Origin: SAR202 cluster bacterium | GTDB lineage: Bacteria; Chloroflexota; Dehalococcoidia; SAR202; GCA-002694895 | Assembly (NCBI GenBank): GCA_009391605.1 | Contig: VFGQ01000111.1 | Coordinates: forward strand, 1 to 29,544 | DNA length: 29,544 bases | Direction of reading: 5' to 3' | Part shown: positions 17,418 through 25,489 of the stretch, one piece after another | Layout: each line of letters starts with the position of its first letter | Position numbering within the stretch: the first letter of the stretch is position 1 | Made by a program: the position numbers and the translations under genes | Notes under the pieces: model-generated | Databases searched by the model: none | What the model was told of the DNA's origin: nothing | What the model saw: the letters and a program-made list of their open reading frames with translations, nothing else

Positions 17418-18980
17418 ATGCTAGATATCTTAATAAATAATGCAATGATAGTCGACGGAAGTGGAAACCCAGGTTATTTTGCAGATATTGGAATAAAAAA
17501 CAACAAAATTGAAATATTCAAATATAAACAACCAAACTTGAATTCAAAGAAAACTATTGATGCAGATGGAATGATATTATCTCCAGGTTTCATTGATTTT
17601 CATGCTCATTCCGGTTTAAGAATATTAGATGAACCATTACACGAACCAAAAGTAACACAAGGAATAACCACAGAATTAATTGGAGTAGATGGAAATTCAT
17701 ATGCCCCTTTTAAATCAAAAGAAGATTTACATGAATTCATTGAATTAAACTCTGGATTAGATGGCACTATATCCCAAGATGTTTTTTGGCCAACTGTAGA
17801 GTCATATTTAAAAGCATTTCATGAAAAAACAGCTGTAAATATTGCTTATCTGGTTGGTAACTCAGTACTAAGGATAAACACAATAGGATGGGAAAATAAA
17901 AAAGCCTCAAGAAAAGATATAGATAACATGAAATCTATTCTAAGAGAATCGATGGAAGAGGGGGCATTTGGAATGTCTACCGGATTAGAATATCCTCCTG
18001 GTAATTTTGCTGACACAAATGAATTAATTGAATTATCAAAAGAAGCAACAAGTCTAGGAGGCATTTATCATACTCATGTAAGATATGAATTGGGAGATAA
18101 ATTTTTAGATCCTTTCAAAGAAGCAATTACAATAGGTGAAAAAAGTAATATCCCTGTACATATCACTCATTTATATCAAAGTTCATATTCAAAAGGTGGT
18201 TCTTCTAAAATTCTAGGATTAGTTGAAGATTCCAGAGAATCAGGATTAGATGTTACATTTGATAGCTATCCATATATTTATGGTAGTACAAGATTGATAA
18301 TTATGTTGCCAGACTGGACTAAAGATGGCGGCGTAAAAACTCTTAAATCAATTCTTAAATCTAAAGAATTAAGAACTCAGTTAAAAAAAGAAGTTACTCC
18401 CAGGGCATTGAGTTGGGAACAAGTATGGTTAACATATTTCAAATTACCAAAAAATCATAGATATGAAGGATTATCAGTAGGAGAAATTTCAAGATCAAGA
18501 AACCAACATCCTATAGATACAATATGTGAAATTTTAATTGAAGAAGATCTACAAACTTGTTATGTTGCTTTAGGTGCAAACGGTAATACTATACCTCATT
18601 TTATTAATCATCCCCTATCTATGGTTGGAAGCGATGCGGTCTTATTAGGAGACTTCCCAAGTCCCAGAACATACGGATGTTTCCCAACTATAATTTCAGA
18701 ATATGTAAGAGAAGAAAAGCATATGTCCTTAGAATATGCGATAAGAAAAATCACTTCTTTCCCTGCGCAAAGACTTGGTATTTCAGATAGAGGACTAATT
18801 AAAAACGGATTCAAAGCAGATTTAACAATTTTTGATTTGAATAAAATTAAATCTAAAGCAACAAAAGATAATCCCAAACAATTTGCTGAAGGTATAGAAT
18901 ACGTATTAGTAAATGGAAATCTTGTAATTGATAAAGGCAAACACACAAAAACTTTAAAAGGACAGGCTCTTAAAAATTAA
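17418..18980 (+). CDS. N-acyl-D-amino-acid deacylase / D-aminoacylase family amidohydrolase
   Basis: Zinc amidohydrolase that removes the acyl group from N-acyl-D-amino acids. Visible metal-site residues are H62 and H64 (FIDFHAHSG), H218/H220 (YHTHVRYE), H248/H251 (HITHLYQS) and the catalytic D406 in GSDAVLLGD. It opens with the small beta-domain strand (MLDILINNAMIVDGSG) and closes with GIEYVLVNGNLVIDKGKHT, typical of the family; 520 residues. The bridging cysteine of classical D-aminoacylases (GNCG) is not present; the aligned block is GVDG with D91. No signal peptide is visible, so it is probably cytoplasmic. It is convergent with the penicillin-acylase-type gene, 13 bases away. The exact substrate is uncertain within this broad family. 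Confidence 0.88.
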   Translation: MLDILINNAMIVDGSGNPGYFADIGIKNNKIEIFKYKQPNLNSKKTIDADGMILSPGFIDFHAHSGLRILDEPLHEPKVTQGITTELIGVDGNSYAPFKSKEDLHEFIELNSGLDGTISQDVFWPTVESYLKAFHEKTAVNIAYLVGNSVLRINTIGWENKKASRKDIDNMKSILRESMEEGAFGMSTGLEYPPGNFADTNELIELSKEATSLGGIYHTHVRYELGDKFLDPFKEAITIGEKSNIPVHITHLYQSSYSKGGSSKILGLVEDSRESGLDVTFDSYPYIYGSTRLIIMLPDWTKDGGVKTLKSILKSKELRTQLKKEVTPRALSWEQVWLTYFKLPKNHRYEGLSVGEISRSRNQHPIDTICEILIEEDLQTCYVALGANGNTIPHFINHPLSMVGSDAVLLGDFPSPRTYGCFPTIISEYVREEKHMSLEYAIRKITSFPAQRLGISDRGLIKNGFKADLTIFDLNKIKSKATKDNPKQFAEGIEYVLVNGNLVIDKGKHTKTLKGQALKN

Positions 18981-18984
18981 TTCT

Positions 18985-19003
18985 AAATAAATATTATTTT
19001 TTC
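18985..19003. terminator. Weak AT-rich hairpin between convergent genes
   Basis: AAATAA, a 3-base ATA loop and TTATTT are followed by more T on the plus strand. It lies in the 13-base gap and the end of the convergent acylase gene. It is the only candidate for ending either transcript, and it has no G-C pairs. Confidence 0.25.
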
Positions 19004-21321
19004 TTTATGATTTGTAACTGATAATTCTTTGTTATTACATCCCAAGAATATTGCATTTTGATCACTTTATCATCTTTCCATAAGTATCCTTGGTCAGCAT
19101 AATTTTTACTGCCTGGATGACCTGACGAACCCAAAGGAACTATCCATCTACTATTATTCCAATCAGCAATATCGAACATATACCTTGCTACCGAAGTAGC
19201 TACTACATCAAATCTTGATACATTTGAATATCCGGCATTATGAGGGGTATCTCCATCACCACTAATAGAAAATTTTGGGGGATTTAATTGATCAGACAAT
19301 TCTGGAAATAAATTTGACAATATATGTACAGGATATGTTTTATGAACATTTTCCCATTTCCACAAATCTATATCATTTCCATATTTATTAATTAAATAAT
19401 CACAAGATTCAATAAAAATTTGCTCAAATAATGAAGTCCAATTTTCATAACCGTTAGGTAAATATTCTGTATTGTTTCTATCAATATATGAAATAAATCT
19501 TGCTGACAATGTCCTTAAATGTCCAGGTGCTCCTCTACCGCCAGCATTAAGCATTTTATCAGCTTTATCTGAATCCAATAAACCTGAAATAATTTCCTTA
19601 TTCAACCTATATCTAAATTCTGAATATATAGTTGGAGCTACAAAATTTCTATCCATACTCCCATCCCAACCAATTAAATATTTCTGTAGTTCACTATAAC
19701 TTAAATTTTCAAAATTAATTTTCTTTATTTCTTTAGTTAAAATTTGTGCAGGTATAGATATAATCTCAGAATGAATTGCTAACATTGATTTAGAATCAAA
19801 TTTTCCTTTTTCTAAATGACTTTTAATCCTTTGAGTAATTCTTCTAGCCCTATATTCTGGCGCACTATCCAATGATAAATAAAAAGGATAATCTTCATCA
19901 GGAATCTTATTGTTGGCTGTTACTATAAATCCATTCTTGGGGTTTTTAATTCTTGGTAATTCATTAAAAGGAACATACCCATTCCAATCATATTTTTTAT
20001 CCCATCCAGGTACTGGCACCCAGGCATTTAATAAATTTCTTACAGGAACTTTACCTCTATTAATATAGCCATAATCACCGTTAGTATCTGCAAAAATAAA
20101 ATTATTACATGGATCTACCCAACCATTCATATTATTTTCCATTTGATCACTGTTTTTAGAATCTATCATTTGCCTGATAACATTAAACCCTGTATTAAAT
20201 TCCTCTGTGGCAGAATATCTAAATGAGATAGCTTTGGTATTATCATTATTGAAACTTAATATATAACCATTTCTTGTTTTATAAGAATGTATCTCCATAG
20301 TTTCACTATTTAATACACTCAAATCATAAGAATCTTCAATCACAGGTTCCCATTGTCCTTCATACTGATATTCCCATATTCCATTAATATTTCTGATCTT
20401 TTCAATATATAAATCCTGATAGTCAGATCCTGCATGAGTAACACACCAAGCTACATTTTTATTATGTCCAAAATGAGGGAAGCCAGGGCATCCTGGGAAT
20501 GATAAACCTATAACATCAAATTCATCACTTGAAATATGATTCTGATAATAAACAGATGGTGTATCCAATCCTCTGTGCGGGTCACCTGCAATCATTGGTT
20601 TGCCTGATACTGTGTGTTCTCCTCCTACAACCCAACTATTGCTTCCAATATCTATTTCGCTTAAAGCATCAATATATTCAAGAGCATTAGAGAAATGTTC
20701 AGTAGGATCGAGTTCTTCACCATCAAAAAGCTTTTCAGGAGGAACGATAACCAAATTATTTTTTTCATAACCTCTAAACAAATTAACAAGTTTATCTATC
20801 TGAAATTCTTTAAGCAAAGAGCTTCTCCAGATTTTACCTTCAAAAACTCCCATCATAATATGCCTGACTTTAAAAACAGCCAAAGAATCCCATGGGTGCC
20901 ATAAATCTATAGTTAAATTTGTTAAATCAAATTCAACAGGCAATGTATCTTTAGAATTCAAATAAGCATTAACTCCATCAGAATATGCTACATACATCTC
21001 TTTTGCAGATTTATCTAACTGATCAAAATCATCTTTAACATTACTTATTAAATTTAATTTACCCATAAATTCATCGTTAACAAGCCCAGATACGCCAACT
21101 AGTTCAGCTAATTTGCCATAAGCTCTTTTTCGATCATATTCCATATGCCACAATCTATCTTGAGCAGTAGCAAAACCTTGTCCAAAAAAAGCATCATAAG
21201 AATTTTTTGCTTTAATATGAGGGATTCCGTATTCATCTCTATAAATACTTATATCATCTAAAATTTTATCAGATTGGTGCTCTTTTTTTAAATTTGGTAA
21301 ATAATTTTCAATATTTTTCAT
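18994..21321 (-). CDS. Penicillin-acylase-type Ntn hydrolase (S45 family)
   Basis: Self-cleaving amidase of the penicillin G acylase/acyl-homoserine-lactone acylase family. The N-terminal part carries DEYGIPHIKAKNSYDAFFGQGFATAQDRLWHME. The predicted nucleophile S227 begins SNSWVVGG, where cleavage would create the beta chain. Further blocks are GDPHRGLDTPSVYY, FPGCPGFPHFGHN and PVPGWDKKYDWNGYVPF. The frame is open back to 21405, but that would start inside tRNA-Pro. ATG 21321 has GGAGG 5-6 bases upstream and gives 775 residues. The N-terminus is hydrophilic with no signal peptide, unlike the periplasmic family members, so the protein looks cytoplasmic. Substrate (N-acyl amino acids, AHLs, beta-lactams) is unknown. 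Confidence 0.9.
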   Translation of the reverse strand: MKNIENYLPNLKKEHQSDKILDDISIYRDEYGIPHIKAKNSYDAFFGQGFATAQDRLWHMEYDRKRAYGKLAELVGVSGLVNDEFMGKLNLISNVKDDFDQLDKSAKEMYVAYSDGVNAYLNSKDTLPVEFDLTNLTIDLWHPWDSLAVFKVRHIMMGVFEGKIWRSSLLKEFQIDKLVNLFRGYEKNNLVIVPPEKLFDGEELDPTEHFSNALEYIDALSEIDIGSNSWVVGGEHTVSGKPMIAGDPHRGLDTPSVYYQNHISSDEFDVIGLSFPGCPGFPHFGHNKNVAWCVTHAGSDYQDLYIEKIRNINGIWEYQYEGQWEPVIEDSYDLSVLNSETMEIHSYKTRNGYILSFNNDNTKAISFRYSATEEFNTGFNVIRQMIDSKNSDQMENNMNGWVDPCNNFIFADTNGDYGYINRGKVPVRNLLNAWVPVPGWDKKYDWNGYVPFNELPRIKNPKNGFIVTANNKIPDEDYPFYLSLDSAPEYRARRITQRIKSHLEKGKFDSKSMLAIHSEIISIPAQILTKEIKKINFENLSYSELQKYLIGWDGSMDRNFVAPTIYSEFRYRLNKEIISGLLDSDKADKMLNAGGRGAPGHLRTLSARFISYIDRNNTEYLPNGYENWTSLFEQIFIESCDYLINKYGNDIDLWKWENVHKTYPVHILSNLFPELSDQLNPPKFSISGDGDTPHNAGYSNVSRFDVVATSVARYMFDIADWNNSRWIVPLGSSGHPGSKNYADQGYLWKDDKVIKMQYSWDVITKNYQLQIIKKK

Positions 21322-21335
21322 TAAAACCTCCGATA

Positions 21336-21409
21336 TCGGGGTGACCGGACTCGAACCGATGACCCCCAGTACCCCATACTGGTGCGCTAGCCAACTGCGC
21401 CACACCCCG
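21336..21409 (-). tRNA. tRNA-Pro (anticodon GGG)
   Basis: A complete 74-base cloverleaf can be drawn. The acceptor stem CGGGGTG pairs with CACCCCG, and the discriminator is A. The D stem is GCGC, and the anticodon stem CCAGT pairs with ACTGG around loop ATGGGGT (anticodon GGG, G37). The T arm contains GGTTCGAGTCC. The C1-G72 pair is characteristic of bacterial tRNA-Pro. CCA is not encoded. The penicillin-acylase gene begins 14 bases after the 3' end on the same strand, and its GGAGG starts 4 bases after it, so both are probably made from one precursor. Confidence 0.96.
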
Positions 21410-21410
21410 T

Positions 21411-21445
21411 AATCTTGAGAATACCATAGTTATTATTTCTTTCAA
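21411..21445 (-). promoter_or_regulatory. Putative promoter of tRNA-Pro and the acylase gene
   Basis: On the minus strand TTGAAA (21445-21440), 16 bases, then TATTCT (21423-21418) preceded by TGG (extended -10). The start point would fall within a few bases of the mature tRNA 5' end. There is no other obvious promoter for the acylase gene. Confidence 0.45.
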
Positions 21446-21451
21446 ATATTA

Positions 21452-21739
21452 TTAAATTAAGTTAAACCTATTTAGTTCAACTATTTCAACTTCCAAATAA
21501 GTTTTATTTATAAATTCCGTAATATTATTCAATCTTTTTTCGAGAGTGTTATAACTATTAGAAACAGAGACAATTCCAAAATTAGCAAATCTAACAGAGT
21601 TCAAATCATCTATCTCTGAAATCGAAATATTAAATTTTGATTCTAATTTTGATTTAAAAGAATTTGTAAATGATCTTTTATTTTTTAAAGATTTTCCCCA
21701 TTTTATCAAAAACCTTATGTTAAGTCCCGAAACATACAA
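21452..21739 (-). CDS. DUF503 / YlxP-like small protein
   Basis: A 95-residue protein beginning MYVSGLNIRFLIKWGKSLKNKRSF. The pattern of a short N-terminal strand, 'SLKxKR', 'FNISISEID' and 'FGIVSVSNS' fits the DUF503 (YlxP) family. Those members are small proteins often found near rbfA/infB, with a suspected but unproven link to ribosome or RNA function. The start is TTG at 21739, with AGGAG 5 bases upstream; the ATG at 21735 is out of frame. Downstream on the same strand lie tRNA-Pro (42 bases away) and the acylase gene. Divergent from the unknown gene at 21804. No catalytic residues can be named. Confidence 0.75.
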   Translation of the reverse strand: MYVSGLNIRFLIKWGKSLKNKRSFTNSFKSKLESKFNISISEIDDLNSVRFANFGIVSVSNSYNTLEKRLNNITEFINKTYLEVEIVELNRFNLI

Positions 21740-21762
21740 TTTTTCTCCTTTGTGTTAGAATC

Positions 21763-21777
21763 TGAATAATTTATTCA
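21763..21777. repeat. Perfect inverted repeat in divergent intergenic region
   Basis: TGAATAA-T-TTATTCA is a perfect 15-base palindrome (7-bp arms) in the 64-base gap between the divergent DUF503 gene and the gene at 21804. It is in the right position for an operator serving either promoter. Only one copy is certain. Confidence 0.35.
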
Positions 21778-21803
21778 AATGATTATATTAAATATGAATA
21801 TAC

Positions 21804-22502
21804 ATGTTTGAATCAGAAAAAGATTTAATCAAAGCTGTACAAAAAACCCGAGTAGCCAGAAAACCTTTGCAACATTTGGCTACATTTGGCACTACGATAA
21901 TTAATTACTATGTAATAACAGAACCAATTTATTCAGATATAGTTGAATCTAAAAAGGAAACCGTTGTAAGGACTGGAAGAGTAAATTCTGGGAAACCTGA
22001 AATTGTTACTCCTACTTATGCATTGAATTTAAAAGGATTTAGCAGCGAAGCATATAAATACTTAGAATTTATATCTAATAAATTTGGAGTGAATAGTCCA
22101 GGTGTACTTTATCAATATAAAAACGAACCCGGGAAAATAAACATTCTAAATGGATCGGTAGAAGAAGTTTCCAATAACATAATTAAAGAACTTAATACAA
22201 AAAAAGATAAATTAACTGCAGTTATTGTTGGAGTAGACGAATTATGGGATGTATCTTTACTAAAATTCATTCATGATTTTACATCTGAATCTTTAGTCAG
22301 TAATGTTAATGAATTTAACTCCAGGGGATTACTCCAACCACAAGACCAATTTGGAGGTGTTCCAAAAGCTACTGTTCAAAGAATTGAAATACTATTTAAT
22401 CAAGTAGAATTTGGAGCTGATCCAGAAATACTAAAAAAAGAATTAGATAGATGGGGTTTATTTGATCATTATGAAGAAAGATTTTTAAACTTATTTAAAT
22501 AA
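21804..22502 (+). CDS. Conserved-looking protein of unknown function
   Basis: A 232-residue soluble protein with no signal peptide, membrane segment or metal motif. The translation has well-formed, folded-protein-like blocks: PLQHLATFGTTIINYYVITEP, VRTGRVNSGKPEIVTPTYAL, VGVDELWDVSLLKFI and a charged C-terminus ending DRWGLFDHYEERFLNLFK. I do not recognise a characterised family. From memory it resembles a hypothetical family recurrent in Chloroflexota, which I cannot verify here. No ribosome-binding site precedes the ATG. Four bases separate it from the exported HExxH protein downstream, so the two are probably cotranscribed. Function not assigned. Confidence 0.75.
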   Translation: MFESEKDLIKAVQKTRVARKPLQHLATFGTTIINYYVITEPIYSDIVESKKETVVRTGRVNSGKPEIVTPTYALNLKGFSSEAYKYLEFISNKFGVNSPGVLYQYKNEPGKINILNGSVEEVSNNIIKELNTKKDKLTAVIVGVDELWDVSLLKFIHDFTSESLVSNVNEFNSRGLLQPQDQFGGVPKATVQRIEILFNQVEFGADPEILKKELDRWGLFDHYEERFLNLFK

Positions 22503-22506
22503 TAGC

Positions 22507-23538
22507 TTGTTAAAATTAAAATACCTGACAATCTTTATATTAATCATTGTCATGACCCAAATACCTGAGTCTGCAAAAATCAATCCCATTAATATCCATG
22601 TTGCAAATAATACTTTTAATATTTATGAATGGGAAATTAAAAATATAACAAATTTAATTGTTAATGAATTAAATCAAAATAAAAGCCATCAACCTGATGA
22701 ATTAAATGAAATTGAAAAAATAATTGAAAATGAAATTGAAAAAAATAATATATTAATATTCAATAAATTCCTTTTCCCTAAGCTAAGATTCAAACTTGAT
22801 AATACTCCTAATATTTTAATCATATCTCCAACAAATGAAATAAAACTAACCTACTCTATCCTATTAAAACAAAACTTAACAATTGAAGAAAAAGAAATAA
22901 TTGAAAATCAAATAGAAAAAAATTTCAATGTTTCTGCTATAGTGCTTAAAATAGGTGGTATAGCTTTTTATCCATCTTTAATACCAAAAGATATGGAGCA
23001 TACTAAAATTATCAATAATACAATTCATGAATGGCTTCATCAATATTTTTCATTGTATAATCTTGGTCAAAATATTTACAAAGATAATAAAATGTTAGCT
23101 TTAAATGAAACTCTAGTAAGTTATATCAGTGAAGAATTGGCAAATAACATTATAATTAACGAAACTCAATCAACAAATATTAAAACCAAAGAAATAAATT
23201 CATTTAATTCTGAAATCAGATTCACTCGTTCGATAACTGACAACTTACTTTCGAAAAACAAAATTGATATAGCTGAAAAATTTATGTTGTCACAAAAAAA
23301 CAAGTTAAATGATCAGGGATATCAAATAAGAAAGATCAATCAGGCTTATTTTGCTTTTTATAACTCATATGGAAACACTCCACAAAGTACAAACAATATA
23401 TTGTCTAAATTAAAATGTATCCGAACAAAGAATGTAAAATTAAATGTTTTTATAAACAAACTTAAAAATATTAATAATTTTTCAGAATTTGAAAATATTT
23501 TAAATTCTGATCTAGATATGAAGAAATGTGTAAATTAG
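22507..23538 (+). CDS. Exported or membrane-anchored HExxH metallopeptidase-like protein
   Basis: The start is TTG, 4 bases after the previous stop. A hydrophobic N-terminal segment (about residues 5-18) looks like a signal peptide or anchor; the rest would be outside the cytoplasm. HEWLH at 174-178 and N200-E201 in LNETLVSYISEE give a plausible HExxH...E zinc site of the gluzincin type, with 22 residues between. A later block RKINQAYFAFYNSYG is conserved-looking. The 343-residue protein is very rich in Asn, Ile, Lys and Glu. It is not obviously related to the metallopeptidase at 11181 outside the zinc motif. Substrate unknown; hflK follows after a 58-base gap. Confidence 0.7.
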   Translation: MLKLKYLTIFILIIVMTQIPESAKINPINIHVANNTFNIYEWEIKNITNLIVNELNQNKSHQPDELNEIEKIIENEIEKNNILIFNKFLFPKLRFKLDNTPNILIISPTNEIKLTYSILLKQNLTIEEKEIIENQIEKNFNVSAIVLKIGGIAFYPSLIPKDMEHTKIINNTIHEWLHQYFSLYNLGQNIYKDNKMLALNETLVSYISEELANNIIINETQSTNIKTKEINSFNSEIRFTRSITDNLLSKNKIDIAEKFMLSQKNKLNDQGYQIRKINQAYFAFYNSYGNTPQSTNNILSKLKCIRTKNVKLNVFINKLKNINNFSEFENILNSDLDMKKCVN

Positions 23539-23557
23539 ATATTCTTTATGACTAAAA

Positions 23558-23584
23558 TTAACTATAATTAAATAATATAGTTAA
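23558..23584 (+). promoter_or_regulatory. 9-bp inverted repeat overlapping the putative hflK promoter
   Basis: TTAACTATA and TATAGTTAA form a perfect 9-bp dyad around a 9-base spacer. A TATAAT (23563-23568) lies inside it, and the hflK ribosome-binding site (AAGG) begins 2 bases after it. It could be an operator covering the -10, or a hairpin at the 5' end of the mRNA. Confidence 0.4.
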
Positions 23585-23596
23585 TAAGGTAAATAA

Positions 23597-24595
23597 GTGT
23601 TTGATAACAAAGAGCCAGAATTTAATTTTTCTGGACTTAACAAAATTCTAAATAATATTAGAAAATACATACCACTTCCGAAAAATAACTTTTTTTTCTT
23701 TATCATTGTAATCTTAGTTCTAATTGGATTATGGGGAGGCTCAGGAATATTCACAGTTCAACCAGGAGAACAGGCAGCTTTAAGACTATTTGGTAAATTT
23801 AATTCAATATCAGGCCCAGGATTACATTGGTTCTTTCCATCACCCATAGGGCAAAAAGATATTGTAGCTACAGCTACAATCAGAAGATTAGAATTGGGAT
23901 TTAGAGGAGATAAAATAGTTCCTGATGAAGCTCTAATGATAACTGGTGATGAAAATATAGTTGATGCACAATTATTAGTTCAATTTGATATTAAAGACTT
24001 AAAACACTATCTTTTCATGACAATTGATCCAAGCGGAAAAACTATGATGGATGTAGCAGAAACATCTTTAAGGCAGGTGGTTGGAAGTAAACCTATAGAT
24101 GATGTATTAACTACAGAAAAAGAAGCTGTTCAATCAGAAACTAAAATCCTCATGCAATCTCTTTTGGATAGTTACAATTCAGGTATAAGAGTCAGAGAAG
24201 TAAAATTACAAAATGTACAACCTCCCACACAAGTACAAGATGCATTTGATGATGTTGTAAGAGCAAGAGAAGATAAAGCAAAAATAATAAATCTTGCTGA
24301 TGCGTATAGAGAAGATATACTGCCAAAAGCAAGAGGGTATGCAGCTAAAGTGATACAAGATGCAAAAGCTTATGAAGCAGTAAGAATTGCTGAATCAAAA
24401 GGTGAAGCTGATAAATTCAACTCAATACTTAAAGAATATAATTTGCAAAAAGAAACAACAGAATCAAGGCTATATCTAGAAACAATAGAAAGAGTACTAC
24501 CAAAATTAAAACAAATAATAATAGGGGATCCTAATAAAATATATATTTTTAACTCCGATAATGTAAAACAAGTTATTGGGACGTTAGAGGATTAA
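23597..24595 (+). CDS. hflK: HflK, SPFH-domain membrane protein
   Basis: Together with HflC it forms a membrane complex that regulates the FtsH protease. A short N-terminal cytoplasmic segment is followed by one membrane helix (about residues 31-49). The SPFH/band 7 domain starts GIFTVQPGEQAALRLFGKF, and a long charged helical region (AKIINLADAYREDILPKA, AKVIQDAKAYEAVRIAES) precedes the C-terminus. Length 332 residues. The start is GTG with AAGG upstream. One base separates its stop from the hflC ATG. The glycine/proline-rich N-terminal tail seen in E. coli HflK is much shorter here. Confidence 0.92.
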   Translation: MFDNKEPEFNFSGLNKILNNIRKYIPLPKNNFFFFIIVILVLIGLWGGSGIFTVQPGEQAALRLFGKFNSISGPGLHWFFPSPIGQKDIVATATIRRLELGFRGDKIVPDEALMITGDENIVDAQLLVQFDIKDLKHYLFMTIDPSGKTMMDVAETSLRQVVGSKPIDDVLTTEKEAVQSETKILMQSLLDSYNSGIRVREVKLQNVQPPTQVQDAFDDVVRAREDKAKIINLADAYREDILPKARGYAAKVIQDAKAYEAVRIAESKGEADKFNSILKEYNLQKETTESRLYLETIERVLPKLKQIIIGDPNKIYIFNSDNVKQVIGTLED

Positions 24596-24596
24596 T

Positions 24597-25478
24597 ATGA
24601 AAAGATCATATACTGCGATACTAATTATAGGACTAATAATATTTTTTGTAATAATACAATCAATGTTTATTGTTGATGAAACAAATACTGCTATAGTAAC
24701 GAGGTTTGGGGAACCTATTAAGACATCTACTAATCCCGGATTAAATTTTAAACTACCATTCATAGATCAAGTTAGAAAATTTGAAAAAAGACTATTAATT
24801 TTTGATGCTCCTCCTGATTCTCTTTTAACAAGTGATAAAAAACGTTTAGTAATAGATATTTATGCCAGAGGGAAAATTGTTGATCCGCTATTATTTTTCA
24901 AGACAACTCGTAATGAAACCTTAGCAGCATCAAGAGCCATAGATATCATCTCATCTGAATTAAGAAGAGAAATAGCTTCAGATTTACAAGTTGAAATAAT
25001 AAAAACTAATCGAGAACAAATAATGAATAAAGTAAAACAACAATCAAATCCCAAAATACGTGAATTCGGAATTGAACTTGTTGATGTAAGAATTAAAAGA
25101 GCAGATTTCCCTGCTGAAATAGCTGAAAGCATATACGGAAGAATGCAGGCAGAAAGAAAAAGAAAAGCTGATAAAGAAAGAGCTGAAGCAGCAGAAGTTG
25201 ATTTAACTGTAAGATCTGAAGTAGATAAAGATGCTGCAATTATAAAGGCAAAAGCTGATAAAGAAGCTAAGATAATCGTTGGTAATGCTGAAGCATCAGC
25301 AATCAAAATATTATCTGAAGCACATGGTCAAGATCCTGAATTCTATCGATTCCTAAGACAATTGGAAACATATGAAAATACTTTCAATACAAACACTACT
25401 ATTATTATTCCAAAGGATTCAAATATATTAGATTCATTATTTGGAGCAAATAAATTTTCCAGCTTGCCATCAAAGTAG
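24597..25478 (+). CDS. hflC: HflC, SPFH-domain membrane protein
   Basis: Partner of HflK. One N-terminal membrane helix (about residues 5-25). The SPFH domain opens with FIVDETNTAIVTRFGEPI and NPGLNFKLPFIDQVRKF. GIELVDVRIKRADFP and the helical stretch with MQAERKRKADKERAEAAE are diagnostic for HflC. Length 293 residues is normal. GAGG at the end of hflK serves as ribosome-binding site. Its likely target, FtsH, is encoded at 3682-5508. Confidence 0.94.
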   Translation: MKRSYTAILIIGLIIFFVIIQSMFIVDETNTAIVTRFGEPIKTSTNPGLNFKLPFIDQVRKFEKRLLIFDAPPDSLLTSDKKRLVIDIYARGKIVDPLLFFKTTRNETLAASRAIDIISSELRREIASDLQVEIIKTNREQIMNKVKQQSNPKIREFGIELVDVRIKRADFPAEIAESIYGRMQAERKRKADKERAEAAEVDLTVRSEVDKDAAIIKAKADKEAKIIVGNAEASAIKILSEAHGQDPEFYRFLRQLETYENTFNTNTTIIIPKDSNILDSLFGANKFSSLPSK

Positions 25479-25489
25479 ATTAATTATTA

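Noticed and set aside
18608..18946. 112-codon open frame antisense to the D-aminoacylase gene
   Set aside because: The plus-strand frame has clear catalytic motifs; the antisense product matches nothing and has no start signals.
21322..21405. Longer start for the acylase gene (frame open to 21405)
   Set aside because: The extra 28 codons are read from tRNA-Pro; the ATG at 21321 has GGAGG at good spacing and begins the real protein.
24860..25306. 148-codon open frame antisense to hflC
   Set aside because: Ala/Ser/Leu-rich shadow of the helical repeat-like region of hflC; no ribosome-binding site or family resemblance.
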